This document shows, piece by piece, positions 12,611-13,191 of a stretch of DNA of 13,191 nucleotides. The notes under the pieces were generated by a model, which did no database searches, had not been told where the DNA came from, and saw only the letters and a list, made by a program, of their open reading frames with translations. This stretch comes from an uncultured Geobacter sp. Its GTDB lineage: Bacteria; Desulfobacterota; Desulfuromonadia; Geobacterales; Geobacteraceae. Where the stretch lies: NCBI GenBank assembly GCA_937886325.1, contig CALABV010000239.1, forward strand, positions 1 through 13,191, read 5' to 3'. Position 1 is the first letter of the stretch; every line of letters starts with the position of its first letter. The translations under genes and the position numbers were made by a program.

Positions 12611-13191
12611 ATGACCGTCGACCAATCTCCATCAAAACCCTCGCCCCGCCGTGTCGTTTTCTTCCTGGTCCTGACCACCGTCCTGTGGGGAGGGAGTTTC
12701 GTCTTCAACAAGCTCGGCTTCCGGGAGATCCCGCCGCTCACCTTCGCCTTTTACCGCTTTTCCCTGGCAACCCTGCTGATGGGGGTCCTCTGCATCGGCA
12801 GGCTGCCGCGGCTGACCCGCGATATCGTGGGAAAGGGATGCGCGGTGGGGCTTGCCCTCGCCTCGGCCAACCTTTCCTTCGTGCTCGGCCTGAACGAAAC
12901 GACCGTGTCCAGGGCAGGTTTCCTCAACAATCTGTTTGTGCTGTTCGTCCCTCTGCTCGGGTTTCTCTTCTGGAGGGAACGGATCAACCGTTTCCTCGTA
13001 TTCGGGATCGCCCTGGCGCTGATCGGGCTCTGGCTCCTCACCCAGGGGGGCGCGGCGGGTTTCGGCCGGGGGGACCTCCTCTCAACGATCTGCGCCCTCT
13101 GCATCGCCGCTCATATCCTGGCGGTCTCGAAGATCCTGAAGGAAGAGGACGTGTACCTGGTAACCCTCGTGCAACTGGCCACCGTCACCGT
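12611..13191 (+). CDS. EamA/DMT family transporter, N-terminal part (3' end outside window)
   Basis: About 193 residues are visible before the edge. After a short polar N-terminus (MTVDQSPSKPSPRR) come six hydrophobic segments: VVFFLVLTTVLWGGSFVF, FAFYRFSLATLLMGVLCI, AVGLALASANLSFVLGL, FLNNLFVLFVPLLGFLFW, FLVFGIALALIGLWLL and LLSTICALCIAAHILAV. The pattern LWGGSFVFNK, FYRF and NLFVLFVPL is typical of the first EamA repeat; full proteins have ten helices. Family members export amino acids, other metabolites or drugs; the substrate cannot be told. There is no Shine-Dalgarno sequence ahead of this ATG. An in-frame ATG at 12557 would add 18 residues, but it lies upstream of the predicted promoter. 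The gene is divergent from the aldo/keto reductase. Confidence 0.85.
   Translation, partial: MTVDQSPSKPSPRRVVFFLVLTTVLWGGSFVFNKLGFREIPPLTFAFYRFSLATLLMGVLCIGRLPRLTRDIVGKGCAVGLALASANLSFVLGLNETTVSRAGFLNNLFVLFVPLLGFLFWRERINRFLVFGIALALIGLWLLTQGGAAGFGRGDLLSTICALCIAAHILAVSKILKEEDVYLVTLVQLATVT

Noticed and set aside
1..13191. CRISPR array, tRNA, rRNA or insertion sequence with transposase
   Set aside because: No regularly spaced repeats, no cloverleaf, no rRNA segments and no transposase-like frame were found by reading.

Overview
The window is a GC-rich bacterial chromosome segment with dense, short-spaced gene clusters. The gene set (Hsp33, a fused homocysteine methyltransferase/methylenetetrahydrofolate reductase, NikR, an anaerobe-type citrate/homocitrate synthase-like enzyme, a ferredoxin-tailed aldo/keto reductase) suggests an anaerobic or microaerophilic deltaproteobacterium of the Geobacter/Desulfuromonadales kind. 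That placement is inferred from protein style, not from a database match. There are no rRNA or tRNA genes, no CRISPR array and no transposase gene.

Layout. Bases 1-3123 (+) hold a tight operon: the C-terminal half of a U32 family protein with a DUF3656-type region, hslO (Hsp33) overlapping it by 4 bp, and a class I SAM methyltransferase of the cyclopropane synthase / coclaurine N-methyltransferase type. Directly abutting it on the minus strand is a DedA membrane protein (3124-3771). Divergent from DedA is the large bifunctional homocysteine S-methyltransferase/MTHFR gene (3911-5737, +), followed by a small lipoprotein gene (5964-6380, +). From 6563 to 12442 all genes are on the minus strand. 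In transcription order they are an aldo/keto reductase with two [4Fe-4S] motifs, an unusually long nucleotide-sugar dehydrogenase, a P1 family (DmpA-like) peptidase, nikR, and a DRE-TIM condensing enzyme that looks more like Re-citrate synthase than isopropylmalate synthase. At the right edge a divergent EamA/DMT transporter gene (12611 onward, +) runs off the window.

The most interesting content is not protein coding. Three intergenic regions carry copies, all in the same orientation, of one structured repeat: about 198 nt at 5739-5936, about 199 nt at 8020-8218, and an internally deleted 87-nt version at 12459-12545. Each is closed by a long imperfect terminal stem; the two long copies also share inner stems. 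Differences between copies include paired (compensatory) changes. The wobble positions are almost all G:U when read as plus-strand RNA and would be A:C on the other strand. This points to a plus-strand structured RNA, or an element mobilised through one, with no recognised protein partner here. A possible end-only remnant lies at 3784-3804.

Regulatory signals visible: a sigma70-like promoter whose predicted transcript starts right at a hairpin ahead of the citrate/homocitrate synthase-like gene; a Rho-independent terminator behind that gene; and overlapping divergent promoters between the aldo/keto reductase and the EamA gene, with the EamA start codon at the predicted +1 (possible leaderless mRNA).
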